From: Talaromyces rugulosus | Lineage: Eukaryota > Ascomycota > Eurotiomycetes > Eurotiales > Trichocomaceae | Assembly: GCF_013368755.1 (NCBI RefSeq) | Contig: NC_049561.1 | Location: 3,410,001-3,474,000, forward strand | Reading direction: 5' to 3' | Length of the DNA stretch: 64,000 bases | Shown: in pieces, positions 10,541 to 22,075 of the stretch | Layout: every line of letters starts with the position of its first letter | Position numbering within the stretch: the first letter of the stretch is position 1 | Translations under genes and position numbers: made by a program | Notes under the pieces: generated by a model | What the model was told of the DNA's origin: nothing | Seen by the model: the letters and a program-made list of their open reading frames with translations, nothing else | The model's database searches: none

Positions 10541-13500
10541 ATGGCTAAGAAAAGCAAGAGCAAGAAGGAGGCCAAGAAGAAGGGCCAAAAGGGCGGCTCT
10601 GAAGAGACGCCCGAAAGCCAGATATCATCCTCACAAGTCCAGTCGCCTTCTCCGGGTCCGGAAAATGGAACTACTTTCACAGGGACGGAAGAGGCTATTT
10701 CTGTTCTTCCTGATTCAACTGAGCAAGTGCCCGAGACTGCAGTCATTGATCTTGACGCCGATCAGCAAGAATTACCACCGCTAGAAGAGTCTGCACCACC
10801 GCTTGAGGAGTTTGAACCACCGCTAGAACAGTCTGCGTCACCGCCAGAGGAATCTGAGATGATTCAGCAAGAAGACCGCGCTGAAGAAACAGAGCCGGTA
10901 CCAACGACAACCGAAGATGCAGATCCCACTGAGCCAGGGGCGCTTCCAGACCCAGCACCAGAAACCGCCCCTCAGGTCACAGATGAAGTTGTCGACGACG
11001 CTAAGTGGGAACAAGATGTTGATGAGCTGGAGAAGCTGTTGGAAGAAATAAATGCTCCACAGGAACCGACAGCAGATGTGGCGGGAGAGGAAGCTGTAGG
11101 AGAAGAAGCAGCCCCCGAAAAGGACTTGCCAGAAGAGGAACCAGCCGAGCTCGCACAGGAAGAAAAAGAAGACGAGCCGGAGGTGGCCACGAAGGCGCCA
11201 GAAGAGGGATCACCAGCACATGCCGACGACGATGAACACGACCCCGACCACGACCACGATCACGACAACAAAGACCCGCCAGCAAAGCCATCCGATGAAT
11301 CGCAACCGGATGAACCAGCCGAAGTTCCAGCGGAAACAGCTGCCGAACCCGAAGAGGAACCAGCCGAAGCTAAGCAGGAGCTACCAGAAGCAGAGCCTGC
11401 AGAAGAGGAGCATATTCCCGAAGAAGCAGAGGAACCAGATACTCGCTCTGTTGTTAGTGGGAAGGTGTCAAGATATCCAACTCATCCGCCGGCGCCAATT
11501 CCATTACCGTCACCTGTGCCCAGCGAGCCCCGTTCCATTCATTCACCAGTGCCCGAACATCCCCTCTCGCGACATGGCTCTCCTCTGACCTACCACGTAT
11601 CACCACCTTATCGATACGCATCCCCTCATATACATCCGTATAGTCCTCATATGATGGGCATGGCCGGTCCTCCCCCTCCTCCTATGATGCATCCTGGAAG
11701 CATTGCTCCATCTTCGGCCAGTTTTGCTACCGCATATCATTCTCCCATCATGGACCATGCCCCTATGCCTCCTCCATACGCTTATCCAAGACGCCCTAGT
11801 GGGCTGAGTAATGGAGGCTACTACAACGGCAAGATGGACCGTACACAGTCTGGAGGCAGCGGCAATAGCCATGGCCATCATCATCATCGAACAGAAAAGG
11901 CAAACGGCGCACCCGAGGAGAAAAATCACGAACATCACCATCTCATGGGCCGTATCGAAAAGGTCATGCCTGATATCTCGCGACTGATGGACAGCTTCAA
12001 GGACACCCAGGGAAAACTCCAAGCTCGGGAAGCAGAGACACGACAACTACAATCCCAGCATGAACAAGCAATCATGCACAAGGATTTCTATATTGAAGCG
12101 CTTCAGGGACAGATGCGAAAGGCTGCTACCGAAACCGCAGAAGAGTACACCAAGCTAAAGAACGTCATCAGTGAGCTCCGGTTAGAGCTTGGCAATCAGC
12201 AAGAAAAGGTCAAAGACTTGGAAGAATGCCTCTCCACGTCACGAAAGGAAAAAGAAGTACTCGAGAGCATTAAAGCCGGCATCGAAAACGAAATCCAAAC
12301 CTTGCAGAAAAAAATCGAAGACCTACAGCTCGAGCATGAGAGATATGTGGAGGAGTCCAAAGAACACGAACGGACCGAGCTGTCTCTGCAAAAGGAAGAA
12401 CTTACTAATCTATTCGAGGAGATCCGTGCTGAAGATGAGAATGCTGCGAACGATCGGTACAACGAGCGTGAAAAGGAGCTTATTGATGAAAAGGAGGCTC
12501 TGAAATCTGCATGGGAAGAGGAAAAACGACAGATTGAAGAAGCACAGGCAGCCTTGAAGACTGAGCTCGAGTCTACCCAAAACGACCTGCAAGTATCGCG
12601 TGAAGATGCTGTTACCAAAACCAGCATCCTCGAGGCCAAGGAAAAGGAACTTGAATCTACAAAGAGTGACCTTGAATCAAGACTCGGAGAGTTGCACGAG
12701 GCGCAGGGTGAATTGGCTTCGACAAAGACACAACTAGAAAACAACCAAGTCGAATTGGAGTCAACGCAGGCCGAGTTGAACTCGACGCTCGAGGATCTCA
12801 CGGCTAAACAGCTGGAACTAGAAAAGGGCCACAAGGATTTCCAGGAAAACCACGCAAATCACACGGCAGAAAGGGAAAAACTCACTGCTTTCCACGCGGC
12901 TCAAGTCGAAGCTCTTCACGGTACACATACGACTCAACTCGGCGATCTACGCAACACTCACGAGACCACTTTGAAGGAGGCGGAAGATCGCTGCACAGCT
13001 CTCATGGCTCAGCTTGAAGAAAAGGAAAAGGCTTGGACTACCGAAAAGTCCGAACTAGAGAAACAGCTTATAGAGAAGACGGATGAATTGACGGGTCTTG
13101 AAAGAGAAAGGGAGGCTATAGAGCAGGGAGATATTGCTCGCGAGAAGCATTTGCAGTCTGCAGTCGACGATATGCGTCGCACTATTGATAATATGGAGAA
13201 CGACCGCGACAAGCTGCGCAAAACACTGCAGAGCCTGGGTGAGGCTACAGATCTCAAAACGTCCAAAGGGGATCAATTCTTGTAAGTACTGACGTCTGCA
13301 GGCATCTGGGAGTAATCCTTGTCGTCCTCGGACCTATTCACTCATTATATCATGTCTTTCCTTTGTTATCTTATGACTGTAAACGACTTTATGATGTCTG
13401 TCACGTATTTCTTTGCATATACATTTGAAGAATTTTAGGATTCATTCTAATCCGAATTGTTTTGTTATAGTATGGAGTCTTTCGGTCAACTTCGCAAACT

Positions 13501-14299
13501 TATTGTCGAATTGTCTAAAGAACATTTTTCATATCTCCCAATCGACCCACCCAAGGATATTCTGGAGAAGATCCCGGCTGAAATGCCTTCATTTTTAGAC
13601 AACACCACTGCGTCCCGGGAGTTGCGAGCCGCTTATATTCAACACGTCGTATCTAAGACATTGACTTACCGCGTCTTCCAGCCTTTCTTGTTCACCCTTG
13701 GACGCCGCTACGACAAAGCAGATACCTTTTTCCAAGTCCTGTCTATGGACATTCGCCGCAAGTCCGTTCGCCGCGAAGCGTTCTGGAGACAGCAGACCCT
13801 CAAGGCTGCATACACCACATCCGATGCCAAACAGTCCATCAACGTGGTAGCCGCTGTCATTGTAGACGAGATTGTCGACCACATCAAGCATTTCGCCGAC
13901 CCCAGGCAACTTGATGCTCTGCTGAACGGCGTCCGCCGAATCGTCAAAGTCGCGGCCGAAACCTGGCGACATGCCCGTGTCGAGCGTGAACTCGTCCTCG
14001 CTACCATGCCTGCCCCAGAGTCTGATGGGGTCTCAAACGACGAGTGGGATGAATACACTTGCGGACGAAGAAGCGCCGACGATCCGGTCGCCACATCTCG
14101 CTCTGTTCTTTTGCGAGTCTTCCCACGCATTTATCGCGAAGCTGCTCACGAGGACTTTGCCGATGATAAAGAAAAATTCAATTCCTGTGTTTACTTCCCG
14201 GGGACAATCATGTACTCGGATTCTCCGTCTGTGCTTGTTCGCAGAGAGGAACTAGGTCGGAAATCGCCCATTGGGAACGGCGTCAACGGTGCACAATAG
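10541..14299 (+). CDS. Large acidic, Pro/His-rich coiled-coil protein of unknown function
   Basis: Exons 10541-13281 and 13471-14299 (189-nt intron); 1189 aa. The N-terminus is Lys-rich (MAKKSKSKKEAKKK). Residues about 40-300 are highly acidic with PPLEE-type repeats and an Asp-His run. Residues about 310-430 are Pro/Tyr/Met-rich with further His clusters. A long coiled coil then runs from about 470 to 905, with recurring ELEST-like units. The second exon encodes a mainly helical, globular-looking domain (about 276 aa: LRKLIVELSKEHFSYLPIDP, AYIQHVVSKTLTYRVFQPFLFTLGRRYDKAD). I do not recognise the family. The layout suggests a scaffold or tether with a C-terminal folded domain, but no function should be assigned. 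Confidence 0.8.
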
Positions 14300-14849
14300 T
14301 TTGACACCATTCATACCGCTCAATCCAACGCAAACAACAACCAAATAATAACCACTTCACGATTTTCCTTTTATATACGTCTTTTCTGTTTGGTGTTCCT
14401 TTCAGCGTTTTGAGTCCTACCACTTATTTTCGGTTCTTCATTCTGTATTTCTGGAAAATCACGAGGATTTTCACCCATGTATTTTCACATTACAACGCAC
14501 GATTTAACGAGAAACGACACAAATTTTGCATTCCGTGGAGCTAGTGAGTTTTGGGCTGTATGTGATATAGCATATTTTTTTTTTTTTTTTGTTTTTTCTC
14601 CTTGAGTCGCTCCTTGACGATTTCCTTTGTCATATTCCTAGTCTGTTGGTTTACTTTTGCTTCAATTACATGTATGTGTTTTATATGAACTAGCGATTTA
14701 TTTGAAATAATATTAACCATCTTTAACTTGAATAATCGTTTGATATTGACCATTTTGCTCTCTCTTGGCCAAGAAATGGCCTTTCTATATTTGTAAAATA
14801 TGCGCAAGAAGTAAGAAATGCGAAAAGATCTGCTTCAGTCTTATATACC
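14300..14849. other. Intergenic between convergent genes
   Basis: 550 bp of AT-rich sequence receiving both 3' ends. It contains a T18 run near 14574-14591. Nothing gene-like seen. Confidence 0.5.
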
Positions 14850-16793
14850 TCAAACCAGCGCCCTAACACGCGACACTGGACCAGTATAAACATGTCGAGC
14901 GAACAAAAAATAATACACCAGGGCAAGCACAACCACACCGCCGAAAATCGCAACGCACCAATTCATCGTGCCCGGCGTAACGTCTCTAGTAACTGGGAAA
15001 AAACACAAAACCCATACCAAAACCAGAAACACAAGGGCTACCGTCTCTACAATTATGGACCACCTGCGTCCTAGGCTCCAGCGTGCTGGCGGCACGGGCT
15101 CGCCTCGCCATCGCTTCAGTCTAAGACAGAATGTGGATATGATGTAAGATGACAAGAGGGATACTGTGCCGAGGGACATGATTGCGTTGAATGCTACCGA
15201 GGAGCCGATGTTTATCAGCGACAAGAGGCAGACAACGACAAGACCGACGCAGAGGGCGTTCAAGGGTATCACGAATCGTCGGTTCACCTGTTTCGAAGTT
15301 TAATATTCCAAAATGAAAAAAAAAGGTTCCAAGATACTCTGACTTACATGAGAGAGAAACTTTGAATAGGGGAGTCCATCATCCCGCGCAAAAGCGTACA
15401 GTTGCCGCGAGCCTGTGGCTACATTACTGATCGTAGCACAGAACTGAAGTACCATCATAAGCGCTGTCATTCCTGTCGTTGCTCGCACAGAGCCGGTTGA
15501 ATCCAGGAAAACCTGGATGAATGGGAACCCCGTTGAACTCGCGAGAACCTGGTCGATATCACTAATGCAAAATGCATACGTAATGATCATGGCCAAACCC
15601 GTCAGGCCGTTGAGAACTAGAGTCCATACCATTCCTTTGGGAAGCGTCCAGGATGCATCACGAATTTCCTCGGCTGTTGGGAAGTTAGTATTATAACTAG
15701 TAAAAGTACTTGCAGGTAAGATATACCCATGTGAACAGCTGAATCAGGCCCTATATGTGTTCACTTATTAGACAGTTTGTCAAAGTTTTTTTCCTTTCAA
15801 ATACTGACCTATCAGTGCATATATCGGGGCTACCAGTCCTATCAGACAAGAGAGGCCGTCGTTCCCCCATCCTCCCCGGTCTTCTATATGCAGAAACACT
15901 CGGGATGGTGACTGGATAGGTGCCAAGACCCATAACGGAATCAACACGGCAAAAAAGCCGAAAACGTGAATTATCAGAATGACGCCTTCAATAATAGGCA
16001 GTTTCTGTGCAAGAAAAGTGTTGAATATAAAGGCAGTGCATGCATTCCCGATGACAAAAACGGTTCCGTGCCATGGCTGGTGAACGTATGAGTCTGGATA
16101 GTTGATTGATAAAAGGCCAATCATCATATTAGAGACAGTATAACTGCAAGCAGCTATCCCCGTGTGCCAGCCCAAAACACACACCCAGCCCGTGATGTAG
16201 CTGAGGAATTTCTGACATTCAGGTGGAGCAAATTCAGATACCCAATGATATTGACCACCAGACGTAGGTGCCCTTTAGAGAAATAAACGTTAGAATTCGA
16301 GGAAACTATTATGCAAGCGGGATATTCCAAACTTGCATTGAGGCCATCTCTGCCATTGACAGCACGACTGCCGTGAATCCAGTGATCCCCCCAATATATG
16401 TGTAAATCATCCCACCAAGACCACCATCGATTAGGCCGTACGAACTGCCACTGTAAAATTTGTGAGTAGTTACATTAATTAGCACAAGCTTAGCAGGAAT
16501 ACATACAATAGAACTGCCTCCCAGGTACACATTAGGACTGCGGTAAAGCCAAGAACGGATAGGAATCGGAAGTTACGCTAAATGAAGTTTATTACGCCAA
16601 CTCATTGTTCATTTCTGAGGTAATCTTTGCTTACATTCAATTCCTGCTCTCTTCCAATTCTCAGCATGTCCTCTTGATCGTGGGATGTGCCTGCCATCTT
16701 CGAAGACACTTTGTCCGGGCGCTTCTCGGATGCCAATAGCATATCGCTGGGACCCAGAGTCTGGGAACTCGTTAATGAATCCATGGTTTCCAT
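14850..16793 (-). CDS. Amino-acid/GABA-type permease (APC superfamily)
   Basis: Seven coding exons on the minus strand: 16635-16793, 16507-16577, 16337-16450, 15809-16272, 15727-15750, 15348-15673 and 14850-15287; 531 aa. It has about 12 hydrophobic segments and APC hallmarks: the TM3 region APTSGGQYHWVSEFAPPE, YITGWVCVLGWHTG, PDSAVHMAEEIRDA, and ATGSRQLYAFARDDGLPYS. This layout matches the fungal GABA/choline/polyamine branch (Uga4/Hnm1-like) rather than the yeast Gap1 group. Exon 5 is a 24-nt microexon. Intron 3 (16273-16336) has a GC donor (GCAAGT). A CACGTG lies 163 bp upstream at 16956. Expected location is the plasma membrane; the substrate is not determinable. Confidence 0.88.
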
Positions 16794-18132
16794 CTTTTAG
16801 AATAGGTATTCCCTATGGATGAAGCTTGAGCGGCGATAGTAACGAAACCACTTGGTAGTAGAAAGGTAGATCTTTCAAAGTTGAATCCGAGAATGAGTTT
16901 TCTCGCATGGCTCGATACCGACCATGAGCCGACGCATGCGTGAAAGGGATTTTTTCACGTGGTCGTCCTTGGCTGAAGACTCTTCCACGGGTTTTCGAAC
17001 TGGTGTCCCGGGTAGCTGAGTGTTGTGTTTGTTGACTAGAATTTAATGGCTAATAATCTTTGACTGTCCCACTCTTGGGCATGATAGAAGAAACTTCCAG
17101 GGGTTTTGTTTTATGTCAGAGTAATTTTTTGTGGGAATATCTCATCTAGTTAGACGTAGTAAGGTAGTATACAGGTTGAGTTTGGCTGCTGACGAAAAGG
17201 GTGGCCGTCTACCAGACACGCCACACAACAACGAGGGTAGATTCTACCGAAACTCGAATTCCTGTATTGAATTTGTAATGTTTCAAACTATTAAAAGCTA
17301 ATTCGCCTCTAGTACGGCAGCCTCAATCATCTAGACCTTCCAAGGGAGTGTTTTCCACATTGCTGCAAGGATGATCTGCCCAATTCTATCGACCGACGGC
17401 TTCTTGCATTGTTTCTTGTGTGCATATCTGTGATAAACAAGCTTTTTATGTGTAACCAAAGCTTTTGTGCAGTGAACCTGGCCTTTCTATGGCCGGGATA
17501 CTAGACTCTTAAGTACACCGGAGGGAAGCTTTGCTTGTAAACACGCCCAGACAAACAATAGCTAATACCTAGCTCCTGAGCACTGAATATGAGATTTATT
17601 ATTTAATTATACAGGACCTTAATTGGTTTTAAAAGGACTGTGCCATTGCGTTTGCAGTACGTATCAGCGACGTGATTAGTGAATTAAGGGGGACGCAAGG
17701 AGTTGACTCGTGACCCTCTCGTGTCGAGAAACCTTGCAGTTCTCGCGCGGAGATTCCAGTGAGGAGGCGCAATATTCTATTGTTAGCAAGCCAGAAACAT
17801 TCTTCAATATGACTGTCAGTGGCGTGATTCAATTTTCATCTGCTCCCTTCCGTCGGAAGGTCTTGGTATGTGACAGCCTCCCAAAGCTTTTTTTTTGGAT
17901 TATTATATGTTTCGGAGATATTGGGAATATTAAGCGAATTAAAAAAAGGCTTACCAAATTTGTACAACTCGTTAAAGGGATGCTCAAGTTTCCTTTTTAC
18001 GATATTGCTGTGGATGAAATCAGTTGTCATCCGCTGCTCTTTCATCCTTCCCTGGTGGAATCTCGGCTATCTAAAACGAAATGAGGATGGTACTACTCAC
18101 GAAATAATGCTGGTTCCAACAAATATCTTATA
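16794..18132. other. Intergenic region between two divergent genes
   Basis: 1339 bp of AT-rich sequence with the promoters of the permease (minus) and the rhodopsin-domain gene (plus). A CACGTG sits at 16956-16961. An open frame at 17710-18084 has no recognisable domain and an AT-rich, non-coding-like composition, so I do not call it a gene. Confidence 0.45.
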
Positions 18133-19519
18133 ATGTCTGAGAATGATGGAAATCGAGCTTATGTCATAAGCTCCACCGATCGAAGGGGCTTGGTTGTAAT
18201 CGCATCAACGGTATTGATGTCGTGGATGGTGTTATGCTTCGGTATTCGACTCTACACCAGGATTGCGATTACGGGTTCCTTTAAATGGGACGACTTTTTT
18301 GCTGGGTTTGGAACAGTGAGGGAAATAGAAAAATCCTGAATCGGCTTGCGACCTTTGCTTACCAACCTCTCTCAGGCAGCAGGTATTGCGCAGGTGGGAG
18401 TCACACTCAGATCCGTCGAGCATGGATTCGGAAAATCAGGAAGCCTACTTGACGTGGGGAGTATGAAAAGTTCACAAAAGGTTCATTGTTATTACTTTTA
18501 GTTTTCGACTGTATTATCTGGCTAAACCGTGTTGTAGGATGCGTATATCGCCAACCTATTGTTGATTCTGGGTCATGGAGCGGCAAAAACATCAGTTATA
18601 TTCCTGCTTCGACGCATTAACCACGACAAATCGTTTATTAGAGTTTGCAACATTGTCCTGACTGTCATTTTTATTTGGATTGTTGCTTCTGAGCTGGCTA
18701 TCTCATTGCAATGCGACTTGACCATCCCATGGTTCGCTACTAGCGAATGTGATAATCCAGTGTGTACCAAAGCCCGCTCGCCAAGGCTGATTTCCCTGTT
18801 AACGTTAACCTTCCTCAGACCCTCCGCTGGCAGGTTATTGCTGCTTTTGACCTTTCGATTGAAGTCGTCCTATTTATCATGAGCGTGTCCCTTGTCTGGG
18901 ATCTCCAGATGAGATGGATAAGCAAGGCAATTGTTGTGGGGTCCTTTGGATGTCGGCTGCTGTACGGATTCACTTGTTATTTTATCTTTTTTTTAATAAT
19001 AATTGCTGACGTTGGTTTAGATTAATCCCAATCTGCGTAACACGCTTATCGTACCTTGACGATACCTGGCATAGTTCCGACCCAAGTCTCGACAGCGCCG
19101 ACCTCGCCCTTTTGAGTCAAACGTTACTCCATTACAGCCTCATGGCGGCAACAATACCGTGTCTAAAGCCATTCGTGATAGCGTTTAATACCGGCTGGGG
19201 TCAGGGGCTATCGAATCAAAGCAGTAATAACTATTACTACAAGCGGTCGATACTGAATACAATAAACAACCCAGCAGGATCCGCCCAGAATAAAAAGGCG
19301 CGGTTACAGAGTCGGAAAATAAGTTCTATAGAGGACATTTGTCACCACGAGACACATGTCTCGGGAGGTAATGCAGCCGGTACGGGAGGCAATGAAGGCG
19401 AAAGACGACAGGGTTCAGAAGCGGGGGTTAATCAACTAGATATGAGCATTCGGGAGACGAGGGAATGGTCTGTGGAACACGAGTGTATTGAGTTGGACTC
19501 ATTTACTAGACTTAGATAG
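18133..19519 (+). CDS. Fungal rhodopsin-domain integral membrane protein
   Basis: Five exons: 18133-18315, 18376-18480, 18538-18759, 18819-18961 and 19021-19519; 383 aa. It has about seven hydrophobic segments and the features of the large fungal rhodopsin-domain (PTH11/SAT4-like) family: GIRLYTRI followed by WDDFFAGFGT, AYIANLLLILGHGAAKTSVIFLLRR, WQVIAAFDLSIEVVLFIMSVSLVWDLQM, LIPICVTRLSYLDD, and a soluble C-terminal tail after LKPFVIAFNTGWG. The family has no opsin retinal lysine signature that I could check and mostly unknown roles; some members act as surface receptors. A second, distinct member lies at 55.6 kb. Confidence 0.8.
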
Positions 19520-19813
19520 ACTATACACCGATAAATCTCTAGATAGAAATCGAGCTTAGAGGCTCGCATTCGGATCGTCCGGTTTTAATTTCTGTTAAGT
19601 TAGCAACTCATAGTTGACACTTTTTAATATCGAAGATGCTTATGAGTTTTGGTACGCTAATGTCGCAGTTAGGGTTGATTACCAAGAATTTCCGTTTTTG
19701 AGAAATACCAGGCGCTATCGATTCCTCGCCCAACCGATCCTATACCGAACCATATACTAGACAGTGATTCAATACAAAAAGAAAAGAAAGCAGCGTAGGA
19801 ATACAGGACCACA

Positions 19814-20650
19814 TCATGAAAAACCAATCCCCCACACACAACGTTCCAGCAAATCGTGAATCAACTCTTCATCATGCCATAACTCCAGAGGGCGAACATA
19901 GGTTGCGCCAGATTCAAGCATCTCAGGGGTAACATAGGTCACGGGAGATATTGGACCACATGGACACAACAGAAACGCCCTAACAAATCTGCCGATGACT
20001 ATTATCGAATACAAAAATCTGCCTTGATAGTCGTCGTGATAGAATTGCAGGTTTGTTAACCGTTTAGCGTCAAGAGCGATGGCTTCCTTCCACATATCCT
20101 GAGATGGGTAGTCGTGATATGTTGGAAGAACGGAGATGGTGATGACGTTTAGTAGTGTCTCGCTGCGAGAAATGTCTATCGACATTCCCCCGCCCACACG
20201 CTGTCTAATACGACACGTCCGTGTAAACCCTGATCCGGGATTGAAGTAGAGTCGTGCAAGGGCCACCCAGATTTCAAAGGCCGACAGGGTAGTTCTCTGC
20301 CTCACGATGGTCTGGTACCGAGCTTGTAGATCGGGATATATCATGTAAATCCCGCGGATATTGTGTGCGATAACGCTTGTCTGGTTTGGAAAATAGTAGA
20401 AGTTCTCCATCTTCACATCAACGTCTTTCAGGGTTTGATGGTGATGTTTGGCGGATGAGCTAAGGCGGAAAATGTTTCGTTGGTGATCGAAGTTTGTTTC
20501 AAAGAGGTATTCCCGTTGAGGGTGAAGAGATGGATGAAACCAATATAGACTTGAAGGATGCTAGGTCTTGTTAGACACAAGAAGTTGACGGAAACTTGTA
20601 ACAGGTGATGATGTTGGTAATGTGAAAGGTTTAGGGTTGGGAGAAAACAT
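19814..20650 (-). CDS. Conserved-looking protein of unknown function; in-frame TAG or 42-nt intron near the 5' end
   Basis: The frame is open from the ATG at 20648-20650 to the stop at 19814 except for one TAG at 20561-20563 (codon 30). Protein-like sequence continues in the same frame on both sides: MFSPNPKPFTLP before it, and SLYWFHPSLHPQREYLFE and FDHQRNIFRLS after it. A 42-nt intron at 20561-20602 (GTTACA...CTAG with CTAAC 9 nt before the acceptor) would remove the stop and keep phase, giving 264 aa. Otherwise translation starts at the ATG at 20410 (MENFYYFPNQ, 198 aa). The rest is hydrophilic, with a Cys-containing hydrophobic stretch near the middle of the C-terminal half (RFVRAFLLCPCGPISPVTYV). 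I do not recognise a domain. Confidence 0.55.
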
Positions 20651-21106
20651 CTCTGTTATGCCAATCCTAATGTTTGTTTGTTTGCAGCAAGAAAGCAAGC
20701 GGCGGACAATCTTTTAGGTAGGTGGCTGATTGCTCATGCACGTTGCGTTTGTCAAACTAGAATGACGGGCTTGTGGGCTGGGGGGTTCACAAGTAAAAAC
20801 AAATTTCAAGGTCGTAACCGTACAGATATATGTTAATTATTTAAAGAACTAATCTTAAGTATGTAGGAAGATATACGTCTGGCAATTCCCGCCAATCAAG
20901 TAAATGATTTTGATTAAATGGTAGTATTTTTCCATGTGCTGAATTACAAAAATACAATGTCAATAGATCACAAAAGAAAACAAATAAAGACTTATGCGGC
21001 GACCCGAAATGCTCCGCGAATGAAAGCCAATACGGGTTTTGATCGGGATTACCCAGTCCGAACCGTTACAAAATGGCAAAAGAAAACAAATCGTTAGAGA
21101 CTCATT
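20651..21106. other. Intergenic, no gene seen
   Basis: 456 bp of AT-rich sequence upstream of the unknown minus-strand gene at 19.8-20.65 kb and downstream of the next minus-strand gene. No coding-like ORF. Confidence 0.45.
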
Positions 21107-22075
21107 CTATACAGCCCAGAATATTCTTACAGACATGCTGTCCACGTTGTTGCGCCATGCAGCAAACCGTGCTCGCATCCAAACGACGAGCTGGTCCCCA
21201 ATTTGCATTGCTCGCACCGATTCGCCATCTAGGGTTGCTCTTCCGCGGCCTTCTTCTTCTTCAATCCTCTCCGCTTCGGAAGAGTCCTGCTGGATGCTAT
21301 CTTTGTAATGCCAAACAATGTGATAATTCGTAGGAACTTTAGTCGCGGTGCGATTGCACTGGAGTTTTGTGGAGCCTGGTAGAAAGGGTTTCATGGGGTA
21401 TGGACCGGATGTTGCGTCCTCTCCTGTCTCTGTAGAGACTGACTCTTGGCCTCCTTCCTCCCCATCGGTGCTATTTTTCTTGTTGGATGGGATGATATAG
21501 GTATCAAACCAAGTATAAGATCCTCGAAACGTGCCTTGATGACCGTGATTACCACCCCAGCCTTGGTCGTGCGAAGATATATCAAAGACTATTTTTCTAC
21601 ACGGATACATGCCCCTATGTAAAAGAGTCTTTGGCGTGTTCTCCTCTCCCTCATTAAAGCTGAAACACAATGGTGGCGTCCTCAAACATTCCTTGTCACC
21701 ATCTGCCGAAATCATCAAAGGTGTCGTATTCAGACTCGTCACCACACTAGGCCAATATTCAGCCTCGTCGATAATCATATCCACGATTTCATCCGGCACT
21801 GTTCCATGGGCACTGGGCCTCATACGGCGGAGCAGATCGCGGACGTCCAGGACGTCTTCCATACTGGGATAAAACTCCTGGTTTCCAGGTTTATCGTTCA
21901 TGTCCAAGCTGGAACCGCTGGTTTTACTACTCGTCTCCGGCTCATGATGCTGTGGAACGGGCGGTAGGACCCTCCGGTTCCTATTGCGTGAGAAAGGACT
22001 GCGGTGCATTGTGGTAAAGTAGCTTATCAAACAAAAGATGATAAAAGGGAGCGCAATGTCAGCGAATAAAGTCAT
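21107..22075 (-). CDS. Protein of unknown function with N-terminal membrane segment
   Basis: Single open frame of 322 aa. It starts with a hydrophobic segment (DIALPFIIFCLISYF), then a basic Pro-rich stretch. A soluble region follows with VPDEIVDMIIDEAEYWPSVV, which resembles the F-box-like start seen in many fungal unknowns. Further on are FDISSHDQGWGGNHG and GSYTWFDTYII, then a Ser/Glu-rich loop and YHIVWHYKDS. The C-terminal part is charged. I cannot name a family. It lies in a less conserved stretch with the neighbouring unknown gene, both on the minus strand. Confidence 0.6.
   Translation of the reverse strand: MTLFADIALPFIIFCLISYFTTMHRSPFSRNRNRRVLPPVPQHHEPETSSKTSGSSLDMNDKPGNQEFYPSMEDVLDVRDLLRRMRPSAHGTVPDEIVDMIIDEAEYWPSVVTSLNTTPLMISADGDKECLRTPPLCFSFNEGEENTPKTLLHRGMYPCRKIVFDISSHDQGWGGNHGHQGTFRGSYTWFDTYIIPSNKKNSTDGEEGGQESVSTETGEDATSGPYPMKPFLPGSTKLQCNRTATKVPTNYHIVWHYKDSIQQDSSEAERIEEEEGRGRATLDGESVRAMQIGDQLVVWMRARFAAWRNNVDSMSVRIFWAV

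Noticed and set aside
12196..12834. 212-codon Ser-rich frame antisense to the coiled-coil gene
   Set aside because: Composition is what the reverse of Glu/Lys-rich coiled-coil codons produces.
17710..18084. 124-codon plus-strand ORF before the rhodopsin-domain gene
   Set aside because: No domain, AT-rich non-coding composition, and it overlaps the probable promoter and leader.
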